DNA of 57,144 bases from Deltaproteobacteria bacterium (GTDB lineage Bacteria; Desulfobacterota; WTBG01; JAGOGO01). Both the position numbers and the translations under genes were made by a program. The notes beneath the pieces are model-generated. The model searched no databases, was not told where the DNA came from, and saw only the letters and a list, made by a program, of their open reading frames with translations. The stretch is from assembly GCA_016935335.1 (NCBI GenBank), contig JAFGRE010000031.1, forward strand, positions 1 through 57,144. The letters run 5' to 3'. Below, in pieces: positions 8,328 to 17,510 of the stretch; positions within the stretch are counted from its first letter, which is position 1; the number at the start of each line of letters is the position of its first letter.

Positions 8328-8717
8328 ATGAAAAAAACTCAAATTAATCCTTGGACGTGGCAGGATCAGTACGGGTTTTCTCAAGCCTGGAGAGTCGAAG
8401 GCGGCCAATCGGTCATTTTCGTTTCCGGCCAATCGAGTATTTCAGCGGACGGGGTTGTAATGCATGGGGATAATTTTGAAGCCCAGGTTCGGCTGAGTTT
8501 TGAGAACCTGCATGCGATCCTTCAACAAGCGGGTGCAAGTTTTGATGATGTAGTGAAACTAGTGGTTTATCTTGTGGATATCTCAAAATTACCGATTTAC
8601 GGTGCGGCGCAGGCGGAATTCTTTAAAGGGAAAATGCCGGCTCAGACTGTTGTGCAAGTTAGCGCGTTAGCACTTCCGGGAATGATGGTTGAGGTGGAAG
8701 CGATTGCCGTCCTATGA
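8328..8717 (+). CDS. RidA/YjgF/YER057c family protein without the catalytic arginine
   Basis: The 129-residue protein has the trimeric RidA fold signature, seen in IFVSGQSSISADG, NLHAILQQAGASFDDVVK and the end ALPGMMVEVEAIAVL. Canonical RidA hydrolyses reactive enamine/imine intermediates of PLP enzymes and uses an Arg in the pattern PARSCVEVA. Here the equivalent stretch reads PAQTVVQV, with Gln in place of that Arg. By the family rule it should lack imine deaminase activity and belong to another Rid subgroup. The SD GAGGGAG precedes the ATG. It lies upstream of a transporter and a PLP aminotransferase on the same strand. Confidence 0.85.
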   Translation: MKKTQINPWTWQDQYGFSQAWRVEGGQSVIFVSGQSSISADGVVMHGDNFEAQVRLSFENLHAILQQAGASFDDVVKLVVYLVDISKLPIYGAAQAEFFKGKMPAQTVVQVSALALPGMMVEVEAIAVL

Positions 8718-8784
8718 TTTAAGCTGATAAATAATGGGTTTTTTTGTTAGCATTATTAGCAATTAAAAGAGGAGGGATTATCAA

Positions 8785-10002
8785 GTGAGTACTGAAGCGG
8801 AGAGATATCCAAGTTATAGGTGGATAGTTTTAGGATTGGCTTGGCTTGTGCTTACTCTTTTGGTGTGGTCGTGGTTTTTAATCCCTTCATTGGCGTTCCG
8901 GCTTTTTCCTGAATTTGGTTTGACACATGCCCAATTCACGCTGATACTCACTGCGCCGTTTCTCATCGGCATATTCACCCCCCTTTGGGGAGGAGCGTTG
9001 GGCGATCGGTTTGGCATTCGACTGATAGTGGCGGTTGCTGCGTTGCTTGCCTCAATAAGCGGTATCGCAAGAACGTTTACGCCATCTTTTATGGGCATGT
9101 TTGTTCTTATGTCTCTATTCGGCATCGGCTACGGAGTCATTATGCCTAATCTCCCCAAGCTTGTTGGGATTTGGTTCCCGCCACGGCAAGCCGGGCTTGC
9201 CTCAGGAATTTATTTTTCCGGACTTAATATTGGCGCTGCTCTTGGTTTGCTCACGGGACCTCTCTTCGGAGGATGGAAACCGGCGTTTCTCACTATCGGC
9301 ATCCTAATGCTTGCCGCAGCTTTTTTGTGGGCGCTTTTCGCACGAGATGTTCCTCAGGGGGTGCACATCCAAATGCCCCCTTTGGTCACCGGTATAAAAC
9401 GGGGAATAAAAAGTAAAAACGTCTGGCTGATAGCACTGGCGCAGTTCCTGTATTTGGGAGCGTTTGTCGGTTTTTCCGGGAACTTTCCGTCTGCCCTTGA
9501 AAACGTGCATCATGTAAGTCCCAAAACGGCTGGCGCCATCGCTTCACTGCTTACGTGGGGACTCGTGATCGGCAATTTTTTTCTCCCCATGTTTTCCGAC
9601 CGCATAGGAATCAGAAAGCCCTTCGTACATTTCGGCGCAGCTGTGTCGGCACTGTGCTTATTCTTCGCGTGGTATTTTTCGCCGGGAGGTGCTACGGGGA
9701 TTCTTATTTTTATCGGCGGGGTTATCTTCGGGAGCATCCAGCCGGTATTGTTTGCCATTTTGGTGGAGCTTCCAGAGATCGGCCCGGAGTGTATGGGGGG
9801 CGCTTCCGGCATCGTAGCCACATTGTTGAATGCGGGAGGATTTTTTGTGCCGCTCGTGGTGACATCCCCTCTCGTGGCTGCCGGAACATTGGGCGCCTAT
9901 ACGACCGGTTTTTTAGTTACCGCAATGATTTTGGGTGGGATTATCATTCTGACACTCTTCCTGATGGAGACTGGTGCGAAGGCAACGACCGGGAAGAAGT
10001 GA
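8785..10002 (+). CDS. MFS transporter
   Basis: The 405-residue protein has about twelve hydrophobic segments. It carries the major facilitator loop 2-3 motif in the form GGALGDRFGIR near residue 72 and a matching FSDRIGIRKP loop in the second half near residue 272. It sits in the inner membrane and should move a small organic solute. Its neighbours (RidA-like protein, class IV aminotransferase) suggest an amino acid or keto acid, which is inference. Translation starts at GTG 8785, supported by AGAGGAGGG at 8768-8776. The aminotransferase gene begins 27 bases after its stop. Confidence 0.85.
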   Translation: MSTEAERYPSYRWIVLGLAWLVLTLLVWSWFLIPSLAFRLFPEFGLTHAQFTLILTAPFLIGIFTPLWGGALGDRFGIRLIVAVAALLASISGIARTFTPSFMGMFVLMSLFGIGYGVIMPNLPKLVGIWFPPRQAGLASGIYFSGLNIGAALGLLTGPLFGGWKPAFLTIGILMLAAAFLWALFARDVPQGVHIQMPPLVTGIKRGIKSKNVWLIALAQFLYLGAFVGFSGNFPSALENVHHVSPKTAGAIASLLTWGLVIGNFFLPMFSDRIGIRKPFVHFGAAVSALCLFFAWYFSPGGATGILIFIGGVIFGSIQPVLFAILVELPEIGPECMGGASGIVATLLNAGGFFVPLVVTSPLVAAGTLGAYTTGFLVTAMILGGIIILTLFLMETGAKATTGKK

Positions 10003-10029
10003 AAGTGTTTTGCCAGAGGAGTGATCTCT

Positions 10030-10947
10030 ATGCTTAGTGATCGGATTGTCTATTTCAACGGAGATTATGTTGCTTTGGATCAGGCAACAGTCCATCTGAT
10101 GAGCCATAGCTTCAGTCGTGGTTCAGCTATTTTCGAGGTGCTGGGTTTACATGAGACGAACGATGGTCCAGCGATCTTTCGACTCAACGAGCACATCCAG
10201 CGTTTTTTTAAGAGTGCATGTTTGCTGGGGATGGAGATTCCTCTGGGGGAAGATGATCTTTACATCGCAGTTATTGAGACGGTCAAGCGCAACACTTGTA
10301 AAAAAGGCCTTATCAAAATTATGGGTTATTATCCGCAGATCGCCCTTGGAGTTCTTCCCCCCGCTAAGGCGGTGGAAATATCCATCTTCGTTGTGGATCC
10401 GATCCAGGACCTAGGCGATGTTGTTTTCCCCTTGGCCAAAAACGTTTCTGTCTGTATTTCAAAATGGCGAAAGCTTGATCCCGGGACGGTTCCCATTGAG
10501 GCTAAGGTGGCAGCCAATTATTTAAACGGAATGATCGCTCAGGCGGAAGCCAAGTCCCGCGGCTTTGACAATAGCATCATGCTTGATACGAAAGGGTTAA
10601 TTGCCGAAGGTCCGACAGAATCGGTGTTCCTTGTTAAAGATGGTCAGCTTATGACGCCGTCCTTGAATTCGGTCCTTCAGAGTATTACGCGGAAGTCTCT
10701 TCTTCAGTTAGCCTCCGTTGTTGGCGTCGAGGCGATTGAACAGCCCTTACTGCCTGATCTTCTTTTCGAGGCCCAGGAAATATTTCTATCGGGTACGCCG
10801 ACGAAAGTCCTCCCCGTTCGACAAATAGAGAACCGTGTTTTGGAAAAAACACCTGGCACAGTGACGCACAAGCTCTCGAGACTAGTAAAAAGTATAGTAT
10901 CCGGATCTGAAGAGCGCTTTAAAGAATGGCTTTTTTATATTAAATAA
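10030..10947 (+). CDS. Class IV aminotransferase (branched-chain aminotransferase-like)
   Basis: The 305-residue protein has the PLP fold-type IV pattern. EAKVAANYLNG contains the PLP-binding Lys (compare AKAGGNYL in IlvE), then GFDNSIMLDTKGLIAEG, and later EIFLSGTPTKVLPVRQI. IlvE-type enzymes interconvert branched-chain amino acids and their 2-oxo acids; D-amino acid aminotransferase and aminodeoxychorismate lyase share the fold. The usual EGAGENLF is EGPTESVF here, so substrate range may differ. ATG 10030 is chosen over GTG 10021 because AGAGGAG at 10014-10020 abuts the GTG but sits nine bases before the ATG. It is the last gene of the ridA-MFS-aminotransferase run. Confidence 0.8.
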   Translation: MLSDRIVYFNGDYVALDQATVHLMSHSFSRGSAIFEVLGLHETNDGPAIFRLNEHIQRFFKSACLLGMEIPLGEDDLYIAVIETVKRNTCKKGLIKIMGYYPQIALGVLPPAKAVEISIFVVDPIQDLGDVVFPLAKNVSVCISKWRKLDPGTVPIEAKVAANYLNGMIAQAEAKSRGFDNSIMLDTKGLIAEGPTESVFLVKDGQLMTPSLNSVLQSITRKSLLQLASVVGVEAIEQPLLPDLLFEAQEIFLSGTPTKVLPVRQIENRVLEKTPGTVTHKLSRLVKSIVSGSEERFKEWLFYIK

Positions 10948-10987
10948 CTACTTGATTGTTGAGTGTATTGGTTCCCTAAGCGCTTTA

Positions 10988-11016
10988 TTGACAACAAAAC
11001 TTTCTATATGATAATA
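10988..11016 (+). promoter_or_regulatory. Sigma70-type promoter upstream of the large PAS regulator
   Basis: TTGACA at 10988-10993 is followed after 16-17 bases by GATAAT/ATAATA at 11010-11016. It is positioned 66 bases before the ATG of the PAS-LuxR gene. Confidence 0.6.
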
Positions 11017-11081
11017 GCGAATGGCGTATGCCTTTATAGAATTTCCTAAAAAACAGGTTAGTTGTTCTTGGAGGGTGAAAG

Positions 11082-14000
11082 ATGCAATGCAATGAGAAGA
11101 CCAGCGAATCTTTAGAGCAAGAGGTGGTTCGTTTACAGAACCGCATTGCTGAATTGGAGGAGAAAGAAAAGTTTTATCAAATAGCGGAGAAACAATATCG
11201 AGACCTGGTGGAAAGCACCCTCGTAGGAATGTTCAAGACCACCCTTGCAGGAGATATCCTTTATGCCAATCAGGCGCTGGTGGAAATGTTCGGGTTTGAA
11301 TCTCCCGAGGAATTTGGAACCCAGCTGGTTTTTGCAAGATACAAGAGGGCTGAGGATAGAGAGGAATTTCTTGCGTTCATAAAAACCAAGGGTGTTGTAA
11401 ACAACTTTGAGGTTGAACTTATTACGAAAACTGGAAGGCCGAAGCCCGTGCTGATTAACGCGGTTCTTGCTGATAACATTATATCGGGGATGATGATAGA
11501 CATCACCGACCATAAGCGGGCAGAGGAGGCGCTTCGAAACAGTGAGGAAGAACTGCGACACATTGTTGAAGGGAGCCCGATACCGACATTCGTTATCGAT
11601 ACCGATCACATGGTCAAACACTGGAACAAGGCCTGTGAGAAGCTCACGGGTCTTTCTGCGGAGGAGATGGTGGAAACCAAGCAGCAGTGGAAAGCATTTT
11701 CTCCAACAGAGAGGTCGATGCTTGCTGACTTGATAGTGGATGGCCTTCCCGAGGAAGAGATAATAAAGCGTTCCGGGAGGGCGTATAGAAGATCCGCCAT
11801 TATTGACGGAGCTTATGAGGCTGAAGATTTTGTTCATGGTTTGGGGGAAAATGGTAGATGGGTTTCTTTCAGCGCAGCACCGCTTAAGGATGTTGCGGGT
11901 ACTATCACGGGAGCGATAGAGATCTTGCAGGATGTCACGGAGCGAAAACATGCGACAAAGGCGTTACAACACAGTGAACAGATGTTTAGAACTTTGGCGG
12001 AGACCGCCCCTTTTGGCATTTCAATTATGAATTCAGAACAGCGGTTTGAATATTTCAATCCGAAATTTACCGAAATATTCGGATATACATTCGAAGATGT
12101 TACGGATAATGCGACGTGGTTTAAGAAAGCATACCCCGACAAAGAATATCGAGAAAACGTGATTACCATCTGGAAGGAAGACCTGGGAGATGAACCGGAG
12201 GTGGGCGCAAAAAGGGAAAGGATTTATAACGTCAGATGTAAAGACGGAAGGGACAGGGTCATTCATTTTAGGGGAATCGCCTTAGAGGATGGAAGGCATT
12301 TTGTTACCTATGAAGATATTACAATTCGGGCACAAGCTGAAAGGGACCTTAAAGAAAGCGAACTGAAATATCGCGCCCTTTTTGAGTCGACGCCGGACGC
12401 AATTATGTTGACCGATAGCGGCGGCTTCCTAGATTGTAATAAGGCAACGCTTGAAATGTTCGGTTGTTCAGCGAAAGAGGAGTTCACCATAAAACACCCC
12501 GGCGAATTATCTCCCCCGATCCAGCCCGATGGGGAGGAGTCGATTTTTGCTGCCAACAAGCACATTAAGGAAGCTCTCGCAAAGGGATTCTGTTTTTTTG
12601 AGTGGGTGCATAGACGGATTGACGGGGGGGACTTCCCGGCTGAGGTATTGCTCAGTACGCTTGAATTAAGGGGGCGGATGGTTTTACAGGCGTTAGTTCG
12701 CGATATTACCGACCGGAAGCGAGCAGAAGAGGCCGTTAGAAGAGCTCAAGACGAACTCGAACAGCGGGTTAGGGAACGAACCGCGGAACTGACAGATGTT
12801 AATCAACGATTACAGCAGGAGGTTGAAGAACGAAAACGGGCTGAGATATCTCTTCAACAGAGTGAAGAAAGATACCGGTATATTTTTGATAATGCGTTGG
12901 TTTCACTTCGGGAGGAAGATATCTCCGAGCTTAGGTCTGCCCTTGACGAACTGCGGAGGAAAGGGGTGCGGAATTTTCGAGAGTACTTGGACGAACATCC
13001 GGAGTTTATAAGCCGGGCGATAAAAATGATAAAAATTACCGACACCAATGATGCTGCGATGAGATTATATGAAGCGGATGATAGAGGGCAATTCTCTGAG
13101 AGGGAAAAAATGTTTGTGCCGGGAGAACTTTCCGGGTTTCACGAATCGCTTATCGCTCTTGCAGAGGGGCAGACCTCGTTTGAAGGCGAATCGGTGAACC
13201 AGACGTTTCGGGGAAAGCCCATCAACATTTTGTTGAAGATCGCGTTTCCTTCTAAAAAATCACGATTCAACAAAGCGTTAGTGAGCGTAGTGGATATCAC
13301 TGAACGGAAGCGGGCAGAGGAAGCCTTGCAAGAGAGTGAAAATAGATTCTCAACCTTTATGGATCATTTGCCGGGGATTGTCTGCATGCGAGATGAAGCT
13401 GGGCGGGTTACATATCTTAATAGATACATGGGGGATACATTCGGAGAACAGGCAAGCACATTGGCGGAGAGGGTTACCGGGGAATGGTCCGATTTTTCAA
13501 GAGAAAACATACGGGAAAGTACTGAAGCTGTGTTCGATAAGAACGAGAAGTCTCACTTCTATCGGACGTTCAGGTTCCCGGTAGTGAGAAAAGGGAAGCC
13601 GACGATTTACGGAGGCATTGGGATTGACATAACGAAGCAAGTGGAGGCGGAAGAGGCGCTTCGGAAAGCGCATGGGGATTTAGAAGAAACAGTAAAGAGA
13701 CGCACAGCCGAATTGGTTACAATTAACGAGCAATTGAAACAGGAAGTCGTAGCGCACAAGCACACGGGCAAGGCGCTTGAAGAACAAACCTTGCTCAACG
13801 AAATGATTCTCCAGACTACCATGAACGGATTGTTTATTAAAGACCTGGACGGTAATATTTTAAAAGCAAATCCGGCGGCTTCTATGATTACCGGCTATAG
13901 GCAGGAAGAATTGATCAAGATGAACATCCTCGACATAGAACCGCTGGACTCATTAGCGGCCTTTAAGCAGCGCAGCCAGCTTGCTGTCGAAAAAGGGTTT

Positions 14001-14603
14001 AATCGTTTTGAAGCAAAATCGCGGCACAAGGATGACCACATCGCGGATGTAGAAGTGAGTCAGAATTTTCTAAAAATCGGGGAGCAGGAATTACTTATCT
14101 CTTTTTTCAATGATATCACGAAAAGAAAGCAGGCGGAGCGGGTACTTAAAGAGCGGGAAGAAGAACTGGAGGTAAAGAGCAGTAACCTTGAGGAAGTAAA
14201 TACTGCCTTGATGGTCTTATTGCGTAGGAGGGATGAAGACAAAAGAGAACTGGAGGATAAGGTCTTGGTAAATATGAAGGAATTGGCGCTACCGTATATT
14301 GAGAAGATAGGACAAGGCAATCTGGATGCCAGGCAAAGGTCTTATCTGGAAATCCTGGAATCAAACCTGGATGATATTATTTCACCTTTTGCGCGGACTT
14401 TGTCCTCTAAATACCTTAATCTTACACCTACGGAAATTCAGGTGGCCAATCTTATTAAACAAGGGAAAACCAGCAAGGAAATAGCGGAATTGTGGAATCT
14501 CTCCAGTAGGACGGTTGAATTCCATAGGGACAACATCCGGAGGAAACTCCAGATAAAAAATAGAAAGACAAACCTCAGATCCTACCTGCTCTCCCTGCAA
14601 TGA
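11082..14603 (+). CDS. Multi-PAS sensor protein with C-terminal LuxR-type HTH
   Basis: The 1173-residue protein starts with a short coiled coil and then carries about seven PAS or PAS-like units (roughly 38-150, 155-290, 297-425, 430-555, 605-760, 765-880, 925-1045). They are linked by repeated [11 protein letters not shown]-type helices and by two RTAEL coiled coils. No histidine kinase core is present. The last 65 residues are a LuxR/FixJ-type DNA-binding domain ([20 protein letters not shown], then [19 protein letters not shown]). It should be a soluble one-component regulator sensing small ligands, redox state or oxygen; the signal is unknown. Its PAS-linker-HTH end is closely repeated in the gene at 15000-16277. 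A long-stem hairpin lies downstream at 14777-14847. Confidence 0.85.
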   Translation: MQCNEKTSESLEQEVVRLQNRIAELEEKEKFYQIAEKQYRDLVESTLVGMFKTTLAGDILYANQALVEMFGFESPEEFGTQLVFARYKRAEDREEFLAFIKTKGVVNNFEVELITKTGRPKPVLINAVLADNIISGMMIDITDHKRAEEALRNSEEELRHIVEGSPIPTFVIDTDHMVKHWNKACEKLTGLSAEEMVETKQQWKAFSPTERSMLADLIVDGLPEEEIIKRSGRAYRRSAIIDGAYEAEDFVHGLGENGRWVSFSAAPLKDVAGTITGAIEILQDVTERKHATKALQHSEQMFRTLAETAPFGISIMNSEQRFEYFNPKFTEIFGYTFEDVTDNATWFKKAYPDKEYRENVITIWKEDLGDEPEVGAKRERIYNVRCKDGRDRVIHFRGIALEDGRHFVTYEDITIRAQAERDLKESELKYRALFESTPDAIMLTDSGGFLDCNKATLEMFGCSAKEEFTIKHPGELSPPIQPDGEESIFAANKHIKEALAKGFCFFEWVHRRIDGGDFPAEVLLSTLELRGRMVLQALVRDITDRKRAEEAVRRAQDELEQRVRERTAELTDVNQRLQQEVEERKRAEISLQQSEERYRYIFDNALVSLREEDISELRSALDELRRKGVRNFREYLDEHPEFISRAIKMIKITDTNDAAMRLYEADDRGQFSEREKMFVPGELSGFHESLIALAEGQTSFEGESVNQTFRGKPINILLKIAFPSKKSRFNKALVSVVDITERKRAEEALQESENRFSTFMDHLPGIVCMRDEAGRVTYLNRYMGDTFGEQASTLAERVTGEWSDFSRENIRESTEAVFDKNEKSHFYRTFRFPVVRKGKPTIYGGIGIDITKQVEAEEALRKAHGDLEETVKRRTAELVTINEQLKQEVVAHKHTGKALEEQTLLNEMILQTTMNGLFIKDLDGNILKANPAASMITGYRQEELIKMNILDIEPLDSLAAFKQRSQLAVEKGFNRFEAKSRHKDDHIADVEVSQNFLKIGEQELLISFFNDITKRKQAERVLKEREEELEVKSSNLEEVNTALMVLLRRRDEDKRELEDKVLVNMKELALPYIEKIGQGNLDARQRSYLEILESNLDDIISPFARTLSSKYLNLTPTEIQVANLIKQGKTSKEIAELWNLSSRTVEFHRDNIRRKLQIKNRKTNLRSYLLSLQ

Positions 14604-14999
14604 TAATACTGGTTTTAGGCAAGCATTATACAGGTAATTATTTGTGATTGATTTTTTGGGAAAAGCTGATATTTTAAAAAAAGCAGATGCGATTTTCGCG
14701 CTGCCTTCCTCTAACCTCTCTAACTCAGCATGGAGGGAAATGTAAAGCGACTATTTCGGACGTGAAAATTTCATAGGTCTTGCACTCTTTTTTACCTTCC
14801 TATATCATCTATATACTCCAACTAATGAAGAGTGCAAGACTTTTTTTGTGTTGGCGTTGGGTGGTTGACTTCGCTTCCACCGAAATTGCTGAGCCAGGAA
14901 TCTCTCTCTTCGTCTTTTTAATTGTAGTAAGATAATACAAAGTTGGTATCGCGTAAGAATCCCAATCATTGACGTGACATATCTTTGGAGAAGAGCCTG
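14604..14999. other. Intergenic region between the two PAS-LuxR genes (396 bp)
   Basis: It contains the hairpin/terminator at 14777-14847. Upstream of it is an A/T-rich stretch with a possible weak promoter (TTGATT, then TATTTT about 16 bases later, near 14647-14675). Downstream of the hairpin no promoter for the second PAS gene is clear. No coding frame with an SD was seen. Confidence 0.5.
14777..14847 (+). ncRNA. Long-stem, pyrimidine-loop hairpin with T tract (candidate 3'-UTR sRNA or terminator), copy 1
   Basis: The arms GTCTTGCACTCTT (14777-14789) and AAGAGTGCAAGAC (14828-14840) are perfectly complementary over 13 bp and are followed by seven T. The 38-nt loop is almost free of G and contains ACCTTCC and ACTCC, which resemble anti-Shine-Dalgarno sequence. 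A second hairpin at 16371-16439 has the same plan and related arms. At minimum this is the intrinsic terminator of the large PAS gene. A regulatory small RNA released from the 3' end is inference. Confidence 0.55.
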
Positions 15000-16277
15000 A
15001 TGAATGACAAGAAGAAAACCAAGGGCCTTCTGGAGCAAGAATTGGCTAATCCCCGTGATCGGACTGCTCAGTTGGAGAAGTCCATCAAAGGGTATTGGCA
15101 ATCTGAGAAGCAGTTTAGGGATTTTGTTGAAAATGCTCCTGTGGGTATTTACAGAAGTAACTTCAAAGGCGACATCCTTTACGCAAATCGGGCGTTGATG
15201 GCTATGTTTGAATTCAATTCGCCGCAGGAACTTATTTCTCAGGGCGTCGTGGCGCGATACAAGAATCGAAAAGATCGGGAAAGGCTTATTCAGATTGTAA
15301 AGGAAAAGGGATCTGTTGATAATTTTGAAGTTGAAGTTCTAACCAAAATCGGAAAAACCAAATGCGCAATACTCAGCGCAGTGCCTGAGGGAGATATGAT
15401 ATGGGGAATGATGATTGACATTACCGAGCGGAAGCGGGCGGAGGATGCGCTGCAAGAGGAGACTTTGCGGAACGAATTGATTCTTAAAACCACTATGCAT
15501 GGGTTTTTTATAACGGATATGGAAGGAAAAATTCTTAAGGCAAACCCGACAGCGGCTTTGATTTCCGGTTATTTGCAGGATGAATTGATCGGAATGCATG
15601 TTCTTGATCTTGACCCGTTGTTGTCTCTGGAATCGTTTCAGGGGCACCGGAAGCTATCCATGAAAATCGGATGCCACCGGTTTGAAACGAAATGCCGTCG
15701 AAAAGATGGACGTATTATAGACGTGGAAGTCAGTCAAAACTTTCTCGAGATCGGACGGCAGAAGAGTTTCTTCTCTTTTTTTACGGACATTACACAACGA
15801 AAACAGGCTGAGAAGACATTGAGAGAGCGGGAAAAAGAACTCGAGGCAAAACGCAGCAGCCTCGAGGAAGTGAATGTTGCCCTAAAGGTGTTGCTGAAAA
15901 GAAGGGATGAGGATAAGGCTGACCTTGAGGAAAAGGTGATGGTAAATCTGAAGGAACTTATAGGACCCTACCTGCAGAAATTAAGGGAGAGTGGTTTGAA
16001 TGCGAAGCAGCGGGCCTATTTTGAGGTGCTGGAGTCCAATATTAACAGTATTATTTCCCCATTTGCACGCAGTTTAGGATCCAAATACTTGGGCCTTACC
16101 CCTAAAGAAATTTTGGTTGCCAATCTTATCAGGCAAGGAAAGACGGCGAAGGAGATAGCGGAGCTGTGGAACATTTCTCGGAGGACCGTTGAGTCTCACC
16201 GGGAAAATATGCGTCGGAAACTTCGCCTCAAGAAGCAGAAGAAGAACCTGCGGTCTTACCTTTTATCTCTAAAATAA
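15000..16277 (+). CDS. PAS-LuxR regulator, shorter paralogue of the upstream gene
   Basis: The 425-residue protein has an N-terminal coiled coil, two PAS domains (about 30-145 and 155-275), a charged coiled coil of about 275-330, and a LuxR-type HTH in the last 65 residues (LTPKEILVANLIRQGKTAKE, then WNISRRTVESHRENMRRKL). Its first PAS matches PAS1 and its second PAS plus tail match the last PAS plus tail of the 1173-residue neighbour, so it looks like a tandem paralogue lacking the middle sensors. The ATG at 15000 is preferred because GGAGAAG lies at 14987-14993; an in-frame TTG at 14985 has no SD. It should regulate transcription; signal and targets are unknown. Confidence 0.85.
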   Translation: MNDKKKTKGLLEQELANPRDRTAQLEKSIKGYWQSEKQFRDFVENAPVGIYRSNFKGDILYANRALMAMFEFNSPQELISQGVVARYKNRKDRERLIQIVKEKGSVDNFEVEVLTKIGKTKCAILSAVPEGDMIWGMMIDITERKRAEDALQEETLRNELILKTTMHGFFITDMEGKILKANPTAALISGYLQDELIGMHVLDLDPLLSLESFQGHRKLSMKIGCHRFETKCRRKDGRIIDVEVSQNFLEIGRQKSFFSFFTDITQRKQAEKTLREREKELEAKRSSLEEVNVALKVLLKRRDEDKADLEEKVMVNLKELIGPYLQKLRESGLNAKQRAYFEVLESNINSIISPFARSLGSKYLGLTPKEILVANLIRQGKTAKEIAELWNISRRTVESHRENMRRKLRLKKQKKNLRSYLLSLK

Positions 16278-16318
16278 TACGCAGTTTATATCCGTATTGT
16301 GCTAGAATTTATTTGGTA

Positions 16319-16347
16319 TTGATATTTAAGAAAAAGAGATCTATACT
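16319..16347 (+). promoter_or_regulatory. Sigma70 promoter directly before the second hairpin
   Basis: TTGATA (16319-16324) and TATACT (16342-16347) are separated by exactly 17 bases. The predicted start is near 16354, about 17 bases before the hairpin at 16371. No open reading frame follows, so the promoter would drive a transcript of roughly 85 nt. Confidence 0.6.
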
Positions 16348-16353
16348 ATTAAT

Positions 16354-16439
16354 AAATAGTTGACGCATTTAAGCCTTACACTCGTTTTCAATTCTCTTCT
16401 CCTCCATTTACTCCATTAAACGGGTGTAAGGCTTTTTTT
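16354..16439 (+). ncRNA. Candidate small RNA: long-stem, pyrimidine-loop hairpin, copy 2
   Basis: The arms at 16371-16387 and 16418-16434 pair over 17 bp with one G-U and run into a T tract to 16439. The 30-nt loop lacks G and contains TCTCCTCC and ACTCC. Compared with the hairpin at 14777-14847, the arms differ by compensatory changes (for example TTGCAC/GTGCAA against TTACAC/GTGTAA), which argues that the stem is under selection. A good promoter stands just upstream. The start near 16354 is estimated from the -10 box. It could still be only the terminator of the PAS gene. Confidence 0.55.
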
Positions 16440-16465
16440 ATGATTAAAAAGCCTCTTAACCATCT

Positions 16466-16488
16466 GCCCCTGGGAAAGGGGCTTTTTT
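16466..16488 (+). terminator. Intrinsic terminator
   Basis: GCCCC and GGGGC arms enclose a seven-base loop and are followed by six T on the plus strand. It would back up termination after the hairpin at 16371-16439. Confidence 0.65.
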
Positions 16489-16567
16489 CATTGAGGGCGG
16501 AAAGGGATCTCCGGGAAAGGTTGGTAACCGCCTTCTTGCTGGGGAGAATTCTTAAATGAAATGATCC

Positions 16568-17197
16568 TCACTGTTTTGTTCTTTTATAATCCTGGAGATA
16601 CCGCAATACTTTTTTAATATAAACATGGGTTTCTCTATAGGGGGGGATTTGGCAGCCATGTTCCTTTACGATGTTTTCTCCGGCATTATAGGCGGCAAGC
16701 GTTAATGGTAAGTCGTTATCGAACATGTTAAGAAGCCGTCGTAAATATTTGACTCCCCCTTCGATATTTTCTCGGGGGTCAAAGACGTTTTTTACGTTCA
16801 TATCTAGTGCGGTTTCTGGCATAAGCTGCATTAAGCCCCTGGCCCCCCGATGAGAGACTACGGATGGGTCGAAGTCTGATTCTGCCTTGATAACTGCTCG
16901 TATCAAATCTTCATCAACTTTATATCTGGTTGACATTTCCCGGATTACGTCCTTGTATCGGGCATACTCGTGGTTTTTGTTCCGCCCCCCCCCGGAAATG
17001 TAAAGGCGATATCGGGGGTCAGTGGGAACATTTGAAAAGTGAACCACCCCGTTTTTATCGACAAATCGGTAGATGTCAGCCAGCACGAACTGGCAATTAA
17101 AGCTTGCCAACAAAAAGAAAAAAATTCCCGCCCACGGTACATGCGTTTTACGCGACAGGGGAGCGGCCTTTTTGCTAGAGTAAATGGCGGAGGCCAT
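16568..17197 (-). CDS. Lytic transglycosylase (SLT domain) with N-terminal DUF4124-like domain
   Basis: The protein has about 209 residues. A basic N-terminus and hydrophobic segment (GIFFFLLASFNCQFVLA) form a signal peptide. Next is a DUF4124-like unit, DIYRFVDKNGVVHFSN. The catalytic SLT domain shows VIKAESDFDP with the catalytic Glu, RGLMQLMPETA, and LTLAAYNAGE near the end. It should cleave peptidoglycan glycan strands in the periplasm. The ATG at 17197 is favoured by an upstream AAAAGGAAAAGAG; an in-frame ATG at 17245 would place 16 extra residues before the signal peptide. The gene is divergent from the small DUF2065-like gene. Confidence 0.8.
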   Translation of the reverse strand: MASAIYSSKKAAPLSRKTHVPWAGIFFFLLASFNCQFVLADIYRFVDKNGVVHFSNVPTDPRYRLYISGGGRNKNHEYARYKDVIREMSTRYKVDEDLIRAVIKAESDFDPSVVSHRGARGLMQLMPETALDMNVKNVFDPRENIEGGVKYLRRLLNMFDNDLPLTLAAYNAGENIVKEHGCQIPPYRETHVYIKKVLRYLQDYKRTKQ

Positions 17198-17291
17198 CTC
17201 TTTTCCTTTTAGCAAGCACCCTTGACAGACGGACGTAAAATTCATAGGATGGAGTCAGACCGCTCGTGCGGATCACCCAATTGAAGGTTTC

Positions 17292-17510
17292 ATGCATTAC
17301 ATGGATTTTTACTATTTTCTCAACGTTTTGGGTCTGGTCCTGATTATCGAGGGATTGCCCCATTTTTTATTTCCCAAAAAACTCAAAAATATTCTTTCCC
17401 AACTAGCATCAGTTCCGAGCATTTATCTGAGGGTATTCGGTTTCACTGCAATGACACTCGGCCTCTTGTTACTCTATCACGCTCGAGGGCATATCAGCCT
17501 GGATCCCTAA
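17292..17510 (+). CDS. Small DUF2065-like inner-membrane protein
   Basis: The 72-residue protein has two hydrophobic segments (about 6-24 and 44-62). It resembles DUF2065 (YjeT-like) proteins, with GLVLIIEGLPHFLFPKKLK and a second helix ending in LLLYHARG. Function is unknown; relatives often lie near HflK/HflC or purine genes, which is not the case here. The SD GAAGG stands a few bases before ATG 17292. Its 3' end overlaps the convergent M48 peptidase gene by four bases. Confidence 0.65.
   Translation: MHYMDFYYFLNVLGLVLIIEGLPHFLFPKKLKNILSQLASVPSIYLRVFGFTAMTLGLLLLYHARGHISLDP

Larger units (their letters stand above)
16278..16567. other. Intergenic region carrying a promoter, a hairpin and a terminator (290 bp)
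   Basis: Between the second PAS-LuxR gene and the convergent transglycosylase gene lie a sigma70-type promoter (16319-16347), the long-stem hairpin (16371-16439) and a short GC terminator (16466-16488). No protein-coding frame with an SD was found. Confidence 0.6.
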
